DNA from: Brettanomyces bruxellensis
Lineage: Eukaryota; Ascomycota; Pichiomycetes; Pichiales; Pichiaceae
DNA: 64,000 bases
Assembly (NCBI RefSeq): GCF_011074885.1
Contig: NC_054690.1
Coordinates: forward strand, 253,001-317,000
Direction of reading: 5' to 3'
The first letter of the stretch is position 1. The number at the start of each line of letters is the position of its first letter. The notes under the pieces are model-generated. The model was not told the DNA's origin, searched no databases, and worked only from the letters and a program-made list of their open reading frames with translations. The position numbers and the translations under genes are program-made. Shown here piece by piece: positions 47,989 through 57,296 of this stretch.

Positions 47989-50900
47989 ATGCCGAAAAGA
48001 AGGCAAGGTGTTTGGAAAGACAGCGAGGAAGAGGACGAGGAATATAAAGCAGCAAGTGCAGGAAGCAGCGAATCGGACGGGGAATCGGAAAGATCGTTCG
48101 AGAAAGAGGTAGAACAGGAGGAAAAGAAGGCGGAGCAGGAGAAAAGAAGGCGGCAGGTTGAGCAGAAGAGGCAGCAGAAGGCCGAGCAGCGGAAATCCGA
48201 GGAGCAGGCCTCGCCTCGGCGGACCAGGCACAGAAAGAAGATCAATTACAACGAAGATGCATTGATGAGAGATCTGGACGAGGAGATCGACGAGGAGGAA
48301 GAGGAGGTGGACGGCGGGGTGCGGAAGCGCCGCAAGGTGGGCAGCGGGATGTCAGGAAGCGGCAGTGAGGCAACGGAGGACGAGAAAGCTGGAAATTCCA
48401 GCGGGGAAAAGCATGCAGTGAAAAATTCTAGTGACAGCGACTTTGTGCCCGACATGGAGGAGCACGAGGAGCCCGCAGATGCGGATTTCGTGGTTTCAGA
48501 CTCGGACTCGGTGACCGGGGGCCGGCGGCGGCGGAGAAGAAGCCAGAAGCCGCAGTTTGTGGTGAAAGACGACGAGGAAACCGAGGAGGACGGGGAATTC
48601 GATCCTGACAGCAGCCTGGTGGCCCACCGGGGGCGACCACGGGGCAGCAGGGGGCTTCGGCGGCGTGGCCGGCCGCGGATCCACCGGGAGGAGGAGGAGG
48701 ATGAGGGGGGAAAAAGCGAAAATAGTGAAAAAGATGGGAAAAACGACCGCGACGAGCCCAAAACATTGGAGGAGGAATTGCAGTCGCTCAAAGAGGAAAA
48801 CGAGGAGAACGGGCTCCCGAACGGGGAGGGCGAGGGGGAAGGCGAGGGGACACCCGTGCACCGGCACTTACGCCGGCGCAAGCAGGTCAACTACACGCTG
48901 CCGCCGCCAGTTTTGACGGATGCGCAGATCGAGCAGATGGATGCGGCTGCGCGCGGCGCCCTGGCGCACGACTCCCCACGCCGTAGGGCTGGGCGCTACG
49001 GCGGCGGCTCCATGTACGGCAGCTTCCACTCAGCGCAGGGGGTGCGCAGGCTCTTTCCCACTGCGGGGCCTTTTGGCGGCAGCGAGGTGCATGCGTTATA
49101 CGGGCAGGCGCCGGCGCCGGCGTCGGAGTCCGAGGATAGTGATGCTACAGCACCAATTCCCGCAGCAGCGAGCGCAGTGCCAAGCGCAGGCGCACCTGCA
49201 GGCGCGGTGGGCGCACCCCCTTCATCCTCCTCTTCTGACAGCGAGGTCGAGGCGCTCGTGGCCGAGGCCGACCGGCGCTTAGGCGCCTCCCGCACAGGCG
49301 CAGGCCGCACTGGCGCATGGCGCACAACCGTCCAGGAGGGCAGCGCAGCGCCCCGCAGAGGCCGCAAATCAACCCTCGCCGATACTGACCCGCTCGGCGG
49401 CGGCGCGTCGATCGACTTCTCCTGCGTCGGCGGCCTTGACCGCTACATCTCGCAGCTCAAAGAGATGATTACGCTTCCGCTCCTGTACCCGGAGTTGTAT
49501 TCCCGGTTCCAGATCTCTCCCCCGCGCGGAGTATTGTTTCATGGCCCGCCGGGTACCGGAAAAACTCTCATGGCGCGCGCATTGGCGTCGTCGTGCAGCG
49601 CAGAGGGGCGCAAGATCACATTCTTCATGCGCAAGGGCTCAGATTGCCTCTCGAAGTGGGTCGGTGAGGCGGAGCGCAACTTAAGGTTGCTTTTCCAGGA
49701 GGCGGAGAAAAAACAGCCAAGCATTATCTTCTTTGATGAGATCGACGGGTTGGCGCCCGTGCGCTCGTCCAAACAGGAGCAGATCCACGCGTCGATCGTC
49801 TCGACGCTATTGGCGCTCATGGACGGCATTGACAACCGCGGCCAGGTTGTTGTGATAGGCGCCACGAATCGGCCGGATGCGGTTGACCCTGCGCTCCGGC
49901 GCCCTGGGCGCTTTGACCGCGAGTTTTACTTCCCATTGCCGGATCTGGACTCGCGTGCGCAGATCATCCGCATCCACACCAAGGGGTGGGCGCATGCACC
50001 AGACGCTGCGTTCACGCGCCTGCTTGCGCGCATGACGCGCGGCTACGGCGGCGCAGACTTGAAGGCGCTCTGCGCGGAGAGCGCGCTCAACGCCATCCAG
50101 CGCACCTACCCGCAGATCTACGGCTCGCGCCGGCGCTTGGTGGTGGACGCGTCCCAGGTGCGGGTCTCTGCCGCCGACTTTGCGCGTGCTCTCCGCCGCA
50201 TCGTGCCGTCCAGCGCAAGGCCTTCTGGCGGCGCAGCCACGGGCGGTATTGTAGGCACGGGTGGTGGTGAGGCTGGAACGCTGGGTGCGGTGGGCGCAGG
50301 TAGTGTGGATAGCGCAGATGGCACAGATGGCGCGCTCATGGCGGCGCTGGGACAGCCGCCCTCCGCCATCCTTCTTGCGGACCAAATATCTGTGCTCCGC
50401 GCACTGGTGCAGCGCCTCGTGCCCTGCGCAAAACAGCTCTCGGCGCTAGAAGAGGCGCGCTACGTCGATTTCGGCGCACGCATGCCAGACGGCGGCTTTC
50501 AAATGCAGCAGGCCGTGCGGCAGCTGGACCAGGCGCGCGTGTTCCGCCCGCGCATAGTCGTGTGCGGATTGCCGGGCCAGGCGCAGCGCCAGGTGTGCGA
50601 AAGTGTGCTTTCAGCGCTAGAGGGCCTCGTCGTGCAAAAGCTCGACTTCGCGCGTCTTTACAGCGACGCGTCGATCGTCCCGGAAACTGCCGCCGTGCGC
50701 GTTTTCCAGGAGTTGCGCGCGCACGAGCCCGCAGTGTTGTTTGTGCCGGATATTCTCGGCTTCTTGGACGGGTGCGCCGTATCTGTGCGCTCGACGATTG
50801 CCAGCATGGTGCGCGCACTGCCTGCGCGGGCGAAGGTGCTGATTTTGGCAACCATCGAGGACTGCGCGCAGTATGCGGCATCGCAGCGCGCATACGACGA

Positions 50901-52416
50901 GCAGCTGCGCTTGGTGTTTGGGATTGAGAGTGTTAGCGCCAGTACAAGTGCCAGCGCCAGCGCCGTCTCCCTGCGCATTGCCGACCCTACGTCCAGCGCC
51001 CGGCGCCAGTTCTTCCGCCGCGTCTGGGACGCCTTGCGGCTGTCACCCGTGGACTACAACGACGTGGCGATCCGCCCGAAGCGCGTGCTTGCGCAGTTGC
51101 CTGTGGCGGCTGGTGCAGATGCGGATGGCGCAGGCGGCGCAGAGAGCGCAGCAGCGCAGGCGAAGAGAGAGGCGCGGCGGAGTGCGCGGCGGCGCAAGCT
51201 GCGTGCGCGCAGCGACCTGCGGTTGAAAAACACCCTCAAAGTCCGTCTCTCTCGTCTCATGGACACCTTCAAGACCAGGTACAAGCGGTTCCGCCGCCCC
51301 GTCGTCGACGACGCGTATCTCGTTCATTTGTTCGAGCAGGCGCCGGATCCAGCGGCCGCATACCAAAAAAGTGGCGATATGATCGTGGAGGTGGCCACAG
51401 GCAAGAAGTTCTACAACATGGACTTGGAGGTGATCGAGGAACGGCTCTGGAATGGGTTCTACAGCGAGCCGCGGCAGTTCCTGCGGGATCTGGACTTGAT
51501 CGTGCGCGATGCCAAGGAGTTGGGCGAGCGCGACCGCATTTGGAAGGCCAACGAGATGTATGCGAATGCGGAGGTGGGTGTTGAGGATATGGAGATGGCG
51601 CAGCCGAAGCTTGCGAAGGAGTGGAAGGAGTTGTACCGGCGTGAGCGTCGGCGTGCGCAGGAGAGCGCGGATGCAAATGTGCAGCCTCAAGACGCAGACG
51701 TGCAGCATCGCGATGACGCAGCGCATGCAGGTACCGCTGCAGGAAACATCGTCACTTCCGTCGTCAGCTCCTCTGGCCCACAGATGCAGGCCCAGGCACA
51801 ATTGCAGACCGGGGTGCCTTCACAGCAGCATGGAGAACTCGAAGATGCCGAAATGAGGCAGGACGACCGCGATATGACGCAGGTTGAACTGCCTGGAAAC
51901 CCTAGAAAGGACGGAAGTGAGATTGTTGGTGGAGGAGACAGGTCTAAAGAGGATGGATTAAATGAGCATGTGGAGAAGAGCGAGGTGAATCAGAAGGAGG
52001 AGATTGTTCAGAAGAAAGAGATTGTTCAGAAAGAAGAGATTGTTCAGAAGGAGACTGTTCAGAAAGAGATTGTTCAGAAAGAGATTGTTCAGAAAGAGAC
52101 TCATCAGAAAGAGATTGTTCAGAAAGAGACTCATCAGAAAGAGATTCCTCAGAAAGAAGAGAATGGTCAACAAAATGACAACCTCAACATTCAAAATGCC
52201 CTCGTTCTTGATCAAAACATCCCAGATACCGTCTCTTTGGATTCAGACAAAGTCGAAAATCTCCAAAACGAGCTCTTGAGCAAAACTGAAGGTGCTAGAG
52301 CTGAATCTTTGGAAAGTATATTCAGCCGCCTCATCCAGATCGTTTGGGATAACAGACTTGAAACCGACAAGTCACGTGCCATCTCCCAAATGGACGCCTT
52401 GATTGGCTCTTTGTAA
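47989..52416 (+). CDS. YTA7: AAA-ATPase/bromodomain chromatin factor, Yta7/ATAD2 family
   Basis: 1475 residues. An acidic and basic low-complexity N-terminus contains RKKINYNED. AAA1 is complete: LPLLYPELYSRF, Walker A GPPGTGKT (519-526), Walker B FFDEIDG (D583, E584), and ATNRPDAVDPALRRPGRFDRE. The second AAA module is degenerate: its P-loop reads GLPGQAQR without the Lys, as expected for this family. A bromodomain-like region follows (about 1080-1190, with RRPVVDDAYLVHLF and GKKFYNMDLEVIEERLWNGF). The C-terminus has about ten QKEIV/QKETH units (about 1333-1390). Yta7 evicts or unfolds histones H3-H4 and regulates histone genes. The centre of the gene is unusually GC/GCGC-rich. ATG 47989 is the first in frame. 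Confidence 0.95.
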   Translation: MPKRRQGVWKDSEEEDEEYKAASAGSSESDGESERSFEKEVEQEEKKAEQEKRRRQVEQKRQQKAEQRKSEEQASPRRTRHRKKINYNEDALMRDLDEEIDEEEEEVDGGVRKRRKVGSGMSGSGSEATEDEKAGNSSGEKHAVKNSSDSDFVPDMEEHEEPADADFVVSDSDSVTGGRRRRRRSQKPQFVVKDDEETEEDGEFDPDSSLVAHRGRPRGSRGLRRRGRPRIHREEEEDEGGKSENSEKDGKNDRDEPKTLEEELQSLKEENEENGLPNGEGEGEGEGTPVHRHLRRRKQVNYTLPPPVLTDAQIEQMDAAARGALAHDSPRRRAGRYGGGSMYGSFHSAQGVRRLFPTAGPFGGSEVHALYGQAPAPASESEDSDATAPIPAAASAVPSAGAPAGAVGAPPSSSSSDSEVEALVAEADRRLGASRTGAGRTGAWRTTVQEGSAAPRRGRKSTLADTDPLGGGASIDFSCVGGLDRYISQLKEMITLPLLYPELYSRFQISPPRGVLFHGPPGTGKTLMARALASSCSAEGRKITFFMRKGSDCLSKWVGEAERNLRLLFQEAEKKQPSIIFFDEIDGLAPVRSSKQEQIHASIVSTLLALMDGIDNRGQVVVIGATNRPDAVDPALRRPGRFDREFYFPLPDLDSRAQIIRIHTKGWAHAPDAAFTRLLARMTRGYGGADLKALCAESALNAIQRTYPQIYGSRRRLVVDASQVRVSAADFARALRRIVPSSARPSGGAATGGIVGTGGGEAGTLGAVGAGSVDSADGTDGALMAALGQPPSAILLADQISVLRALVQRLVPCAKQLSALEEARYVDFGARMPDGGFQMQQAVRQLDQARVFRPRIVVCGLPGQAQRQVCESVLSALEGLVVQKLDFARLYSDASIVPETAAVRVFQELRAHEPAVLFVPDILGFLDGCAVSVRSTIASMVRALPARAKVLILATIEDCAQYAASQRAYDEQLRLVFGIESVSASTSASASAVSLRIADPTSSARRQFFRRVWDALRLSPVDYNDVAIRPKRVLAQLPVAAGADADGAGGAESAAAQAKREARRSARRRKLRARSDLRLKNTLKVRLSRLMDTFKTRYKRFRRPVVDDAYLVHLFEQAPDPAAAYQKSGDMIVEVATGKKFYNMDLEVIEERLWNGFYSEPRQFLRDLDLIVRDAKELGERDRIWKANEMYANAEVGVEDMEMAQPKLAKEWKELYRRERRRAQESADANVQPQDADVQHRDDAAHAGTAAGNIVTSVVSSSGPQMQAQAQLQTGVPSQQHGELEDAEMRQDDRDMTQVELPGNPRKDGSEIVGGGDRSKEDGLNEHVEKSEVNQKEEIVQKKEIVQKEEIVQKETVQKEIVQKEIVQKETHQKEIVQKETHQKEIPQKEENGQQNDNLNIQNALVLDQNIPDTVSLDSDKVENLQNELLSKTEGARAESLESIFSRLIQIVWDNRLETDKSRAISQMDALIGSL

Positions 52417-53389
52417 GCTGCATTTGTATATGATAAATTTATTGTACAGTGACCATAGTATTTGTAGCTTACAGCTTTAATGCTCAAGGTGTAGTATTTT
52501 CTTATTGGTTTCGAGTGACTAGTATATTAAAAGAAAAAGAACATATTGTCATTTTGACTTATATCATTTCTTGATTTAATTTGTCTGTGACTAGATATCA
52601 CTACTTCATTTACTCTATCAAATTACTTAATTTACAGATTCATTCATTAATTTAGTCCATCAGGCTCACTTAATTTACTCGTTTATTCAAGTGGACTTAA
52701 TTCACTGGGTTATTCAAGTGGATTCAATTTACTGATTGGGAAGGCATGCACCTACACCTTTAATCCTTATGTAGGGTATCTGGACAGATAGCAAAGTGGG
52801 CTTTTATAGATGCCACTACTGAAAAATCAATTACCCAGGCTTTATTTCACATTCATCTAATTCTTTCCTTGCATCTTTGCTATTCGTATAGTAATTGCAT
52901 CACTTAAAATTATCTCGTTGCTCTCGAAAGTATACTAGTTGAAATTAATGAATGTTCAGCGAATTTGACAGCAATTGGATTGCAAAATTGTACAAAATTA
53001 AGTGAATTCAGAAAGAAAGTTTCATTTAATATCTCTAAGCCATTGAGTGAGCAAAGACAGGAACGAGTTTAATGAATGCAATGCGTTTGGTTGCCATTTC
53101 TTTTCTAAACCGAGTAAAGGATTGCAAGAATTCTAGGAAAGACTAAGAAATAAGCAGTATAAGCAATAAGTCCTATCACCTAACTCATTTTAAATTCATT
53201 TCTACGCGAGTTAGCATTCCTTTATGCATTTAATAATAGCGTAGCAGTTTGGTCGTCTTCATATTTTCTGGCTAAAGCTCTTTTGATAAGCTGCATTCTA
53301 ATAAGGAAACACTCACAAGGTAGGCCGAATTTCTTAATGTTTTGAAAAGAATAATTTACATGAACCCGGTTTAAGAAGGACTTAAATCC
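52417..53389. other. YTA7 3' flank, AT-rich
   Basis: A two-copy repeat of about 29 bp (core TTATTCAAGTGGA) lies near 52681-52735 in a stretch with several TTAATTTAC words. No ORF of interest and no RNA gene was recognised. Confidence 0.45.
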
Positions 53390-53570
53390 TTAAAGTTAGT
53401 GTTACTAGATTAGTATAGCAGTTTGATATTTATTGTAGTACATAACTTGTACACATTATTATGTATAGATACAAGAGAATATCTCATCTTTATATAGTTA
53501 TTCTTTTTCTTATACACAGCGTAGACAAAAGATCTTGTTCTACTTAGAACCTTATTGTTCCAACCTTATT
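53390..53570. repeat. Dispersed relic repeat, copy B
   Basis: It starts TTAAAGTTAGTGTTACTAGA, identical to copy A at 26608, and shares GATATTTATTGTAGTA, GAATATCTC and CTTTATATAG in the same order, and a CCTTATTGTTC-type tail. Scattered substitutions and indels indicate age. Confidence 0.65.
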
Positions 53571-53618
53571 TTGTTTTAAACAAATTTCTAATTTTTTATC
53601 TGTGTTTAAATATTGCAG

Positions 53619-53790
53619 TTAAAGTACCGTATTTAGTATAGTATTTCATCTCTACTGTAGTATATAAAAATGTGCTTTTTATGTATGCACATGAGAAATG
53701 CTTTCGCCATATAGATGCAGTTTCTCCTTATACATCCGGATTGCATTCTTGTTATCGAAAATTACATTATCACAAAATTATTGCTTTGAC
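53619..53790. repeat. Dispersed relic repeat, copy C (more diverged)
   Basis: Begins TTAAAGTACCGTATTTAGTATAG and continues with ACTGTAGTATATAA, CATATAGATGCAG and an ATTGCTTTGACA tail, which parallels copy A's GTAGTATGTAATA, TATATAGATGTAG and ATTGTTTTGACA blocks. It directly follows copy B in the same orientation, at a distance of about 230 bases. Confidence 0.5.
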
Positions 53791-54111
53791 ATCAAATTAT
53801 GCTCACACTACGATTTTTTGATAAATCTTTGACAATTTCTATACACAGGCTATATACTGTCAAAAATACATTAAGCCTGGTAATACCTAAGGAGTGCACC
53901 AACGGCTTTATAAAAGACCATGCTTTCTTCCCTCAAGAAATCCTTTCTTCTGATATCAAGACGCTAGCGGAATTTCCCTAACAGGAATTTTTTTCATCTC
54001 AAAATTTTCACTCGGTGTACAGGTGCAAACGGATCACATGTATATGTTTTCCAGACCACGCACAACCACAATTCGTGTTAACCTTTCTCCAAAACATCCA
54101 TAATATCAGTG
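53791..54111. promoter_or_regulatory. Upstream region of the NOP19-like gene
   Basis: CATCTCAAAATTTTCACTC at about 53995-54013 contains an RRPE-type AAAATTTT core on either strand about 110 bases before the ATG, as found upstream of ribosome-biogenesis genes. This supports, weakly, the assignment of the gene that follows. Confidence 0.35.
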
Positions 54112-54678
54112 ATGTCGAAACGAAAAGAGATAAAGGAAAAGGAGCAGCTTCAGGCGCAGTTTCGGCTTTCATTGTCGAGAGTCGACTCCAGAATAGAGAG
54201 TTGGTTACATGAGACCAAAGATGCATCAAAAGACAAAGTCCAGGCAGATCGGGCGGCAAAAGACCGCAAATTGTTTGAATCGTTGCCGATTATTGGGCCT
54301 GGGAAGGGTCTTAGTATAGCAGATAGTGCTGGAACGGAGAAGAATGGGTCTGGATCCGAGGATGAGAGCATGAGAATCGGAGATTTTGTCAAAGGTGACG
54401 GAAAGAGAAATAAAGCGATTCAAAATAGAATACGAGGGATCAAACGGAGACGGGAGGACAGTCCAAGCATGCGAGCGTTACGTAATAAGCTGCGTGACAC
54501 GAAGAGAGAGCAAATAAAGAGAGGGATCAGCGAAAGAGACGGTAAAAGTCGAAAATATGGAATTCGCCAAGAAACGGGTGGGAAAGATGGAAGTGAGAGT
54601 AGTAGTGAAAGTGAGGAAGAGAAGGATGATATGGCATACAGTGCGAAGAAAGTCAACAGAGGAAAACGGCCGTTTTGA
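54112..54678 (+). CDS. Nop19-like ribosome-biogenesis protein (tentative)
   Basis: The 188-residue basic protein begins MSKRKEIKEKEQLQAQFRLS, then LSRVDSRIESWL. A second block, RKLFESLPIIGPGKGLSI, follows at about 60. Arg/Lys-rich RRREDSPSMRALRNKLRDTKRE and a Ser/Glu tail (SESSSESEEEKDD) precede a final KKVNRGKRPF. The N-terminal helix plus a LPxIxxGxGL block resembles my recollection of fungal Nop19, a 90S pre-ribosome component of ~195 residues. That recollection is the only basis, so other nucleolar proteins remain possible. The first ATG is 54112. Confidence 0.7.
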   Translation: MSKRKEIKEKEQLQAQFRLSLSRVDSRIESWLHETKDASKDKVQADRAAKDRKLFESLPIIGPGKGLSIADSAGTEKNGSGSEDESMRIGDFVKGDGKRNKAIQNRIRGIKRRREDSPSMRALRNKLRDTKREQIKRGISERDGKSRKYGIRQETGGKDGSESSSESEEEKDDMAYSAKKVNRGKRPF

Positions 54679-55205
54679 GAAGAAGGGATGGTGTGCATGC
54701 ATGAATTAGAATGATGCATAAAGCAATGTACAATAATACAGAAAAAAGGCAAGAAGATGTAAAATAAATGAAACTAATGTAAATCATTATTAACACAGTT
54801 TAGCTTAGCAGAGCAGAACGTAGAGAAGTGAAGCCCGAAAGGGAAAATGAAGATGGAAAGAATAACAGAAGAAAAGAACATGACAATGCAGTGAGCTGAA
54901 AAAAGGAGAATGAAGATGGTATACACAGAGCTTGATGTAAAAGGAATAACAGCGAATAATAATGGCAAAATAGTAATAACACAATCAATCAACGGAAAGG
55001 TATGAAGGGAGGAAAAATGGAAATGGAAATGGAAATGGAAAATGAAAAAAAAAAGATAAAATGAAAGGGAAATGAAAAGGCAAAACATGGCAAGACAAGA
55101 CAAGACAAGACAAGACAAGATAAGAACTGAATCAGGAAAAGCATCAAACAAGCATGATAATTTTTTTTGAATTTTTTTTTGAGCAAAGTCTAAGAATCAT
55201 GATAA
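54679..55205. repeat. Purine-rich spacer with CAAGA pentamer repeat
   Basis: Between the NOP19-like gene and the 3' end of SFL1 lie GGAAAT units (about 55018-55040) and six CAAGA units (55091-55120), then an unit TAAGA. No gene: translations are Phe/Leu/Ser low-complexity. Confidence 0.7.
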
Positions 55206-57296
55206 TCATTTTTTGGAAACGTCAATTGCAGAGCGTTTCTCCACCTTTATGGAGGCCCTTGAATGCACCAAGTCATTGACGCTGACGCGCTCTGGAATCG
55301 ATGCTGCACCTTTGCATTCCGCATTTAAAATATTGTGGATCGAAGCTTTTCCCGGAATCGCGCCCACCGACGTGGCCGTCGACGAGATCGAGTTCCCCTC
55401 GTTGCTAAAAAGGGAGTCTCTTGTTGTGGAGACGGATGAGGAAAGCGATGATTTCAGCGTGTGCGCTAGCGCACCACCTGCGCCGGGTCCGCGCTGAGCT
55501 GAAGGCGCCTGCGGCACGTGCTGCGTGCGGCTTCTCGGCGATATTTCTTGCTGCTCACCGCGCACATGCCCCAGCGCATGCTGTTGCTCTCTCAATGCCG
55601 TCTCCAGATGCTGCTGAAGCTGCTTTTGAGGTATGCTCTGTTGCTGCAGCGGTGGCGCTGCGCACTGCTGCGCATACTTTTGCATTGCCACTCTTTGTGC
55701 ATACATGTCTGCGCCAACCGCCATCGATGCGCTGCGGTCCGCCACAGCCGCAGCCGCAGACCCATAGTACTGCGCGCCAGCTGGGTATTGGATGTATTGA
55801 TCACTGTTGTGCGCCTGCAGCTCCGAAAGGCTGTGCCGGGGTCCGTAATAGGAAACCGCCAGCGCAGCCGCCTGCGCAGGTGAGAATGTCACTGGCGGAA
55901 CGGGCGGCGCAGCGTACGGATCCACTATAAGAGATGGATATCTTCTGCGCGCAAGCGGGCGGAAGGAGAACGAGGCGTTGTCTCCAGGCAGCAGTTGCTG
56001 GGGAGGGGTTCCCTGGCGCTGCGCAGGTGGCGCTGCGCCCTGTGCTGCCTGTTGCAGTGGATACCCCTGCGCTGGGATGAACTGTTGCGGAATTCCGCCG
56101 TAAGCGGCGGGCGGCATGAATTGCGGAACCATAATAGATGCGCCCGCAGGCGAAACGGACGCTGCGGCAACTGCGGCGGCCGCCTGGTGCGCTGCATGCG
56201 CAACGTTCGATGCGGAGCGCGACGCCGTCGGCCGCCGCCGAATCATGTACAGCGTGTCCTGGCCACCTTTTCTAAACTTGCTTGTTGAATGGCGGAACTC
56301 CCAGATTGGGCGCGGTGTCTTCTGTTGCTCTTTTTTGTCTTGCGCATCCTGCTTTTTGTCTGCACTGTCCTCCTTTGCGCTGTTGGTGGCGGTGGCGCTA
56401 GCGCTGTCACCCTGCGCACTTGCGCCCGACTCCCTACGTGGAGGCGCCGGCGGTGGCGAGCTGTCGCACACTTTGTGGAACCCATACATGTGGAGTTGCC
56501 GAACAAAGGAGGCGACATTTCCATGCTTAAAATAGCCGGTAAGCGAGCGCGCAAACTCAGAGCCGGGAAGCAGCGCAAAGGTCGAGTAATCGCCCTCGTC
56601 CAATCTGCTCCACCAGATTAGATGGGACAGTTTGGGGTCTTGCAGCATTGCATATAGTTTTGCGACGAATGCGCTGACCTTGTGGTGGGGGTGCGCTTTT
56701 GCGCCCTGCGGCAGCGGCTGTAGCGGCTTCGAGGTTGCGCTCTGCGACAATGAGCGCTGGCTCAAGGACTCGTACGATTCTGTGCGCGAGCGCATCGAGG
56801 GCAAGCAGTCTTCATCCATGGAGATGGCGCTGACTGCGCTGCCGGTGCGCGAGGTCACAGTTGCGGCGGTTGCGGAGGATACGGTATGCGCATCTGGCAT
56901 GGATGACGGCCGCTTGGTTAGCAACGGCTGGTCATAGCGCGTATGCGCAAACGAACCCGCGTGTGCGCTGAGGGTAGACAGGCGCTTAGGCGCTCTGTGC
57001 GGTGTGGGCGACGCAATTGCGTTTGCGGGTATCCTGGCGTATGGCGCGTTGGGATACATGGCGCCAGGATACATGGGCTGCCGGCCCACTGGCGGCAGCG
57101 GCGCATATGGCGGGTAGCCGAGGTAGAGTGGCTGCGGTTGCGGTTGTTGTTGCTGCGCTATCTGCTGCGCTTGGCGGAGTTGCTGCTCGGCCTGGATTTG
57201 TGCCTGCGCTTCAACCTGCGCCTGTGCTTGGGCCCGCACCTGCGCCTGCTGAATCTGTGCGGCCTGCTCCTGGGATTGATATGGATCGAATTGCAT
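55206..57296 (-). CDS. SFL1: HSF-type transcriptional regulator Sfl1
   Basis: This 696-residue nuclear factor has an N-terminal Gln/Ala-rich region and an HSF-type DNA-binding domain. The domain runs from SAFVAKLYAMLQDPKLSHLIWW (about 208) through FALLPGSEFARSLTGYFKHG, then NVASFVRQLHMYGFHKV (to 276). It resumes at RPIWEFRHSTSKFRKGGQDTLYMIRRR (329-354) after a linker of about 50 residues. LIWWS and YFKHGNVASFVRQLHMYGFHKV with the K-rich wing insertion point to Sfl1 rather than Hsf1 or Mga1. Sfl1 represses flocculation and invasive-growth genes under PKA control in Saccharomyces. The C-terminal half is Ala/Gln/Pro-rich and GC-rich. The start at 57296 is the first ATG of the frame. Confidence 0.9.
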   Translation of the reverse strand: MQFDPYQSQEQAAQIQQAQVRAQAQAQVEAQAQIQAEQQLRQAQQIAQQQQPQPQPLYLGYPPYAPLPPVGRQPMYPGAMYPNAPYARIPANAIASPTPHRAPKRLSTLSAHAGSFAHTRYDQPLLTKRPSSMPDAHTVSSATAATVTSRTGSAVSAISMDEDCLPSMRSRTESYESLSQRSLSQSATSKPLQPLPQGAKAHPHHKVSAFVAKLYAMLQDPKLSHLIWWSRLDEGDYSTFALLPGSEFARSLTGYFKHGNVASFVRQLHMYGFHKVCDSSPPPAPPRRESGASAQGDSASATATNSAKEDSADKKQDAQDKKEQQKTPRPIWEFRHSTSKFRKGGQDTLYMIRRRPTASRSASNVAHAAHQAAAAVAAASVSPAGASIMVPQFMPPAAYGGIPQQFIPAQGYPLQQAAQGAAPPAQRQGTPPQQLLPGDNASFSFRPLARRRYPSLIVDPYAAPPVPPVTFSPAQAAALAVSYYGPRHSLSELQAHNSDQYIQYPAGAQYYGSAAAAVADRSASMAVGADMYAQRVAMQKYAQQCAAPPLQQQSIPQKQLQQHLETALREQQHALGHVRGEQQEISPRSRTQHVPQAPSAQRGPGAGGALAHTLKSSLSSSVSTTRDSLFSNEGNSISSTATSVGAIPGKASIHNILNAECKGAASIPERVSVNDLVHSRASIKVEKRSAIDVSKK

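Noticed and set aside
49807..51801. Long minus-strand ORFs (up to 252 codons) within YTA7
   Set aside because: Shadows of GCGC-rich coding DNA; the sense frame encodes conserved AAA and bromodomain sequences.
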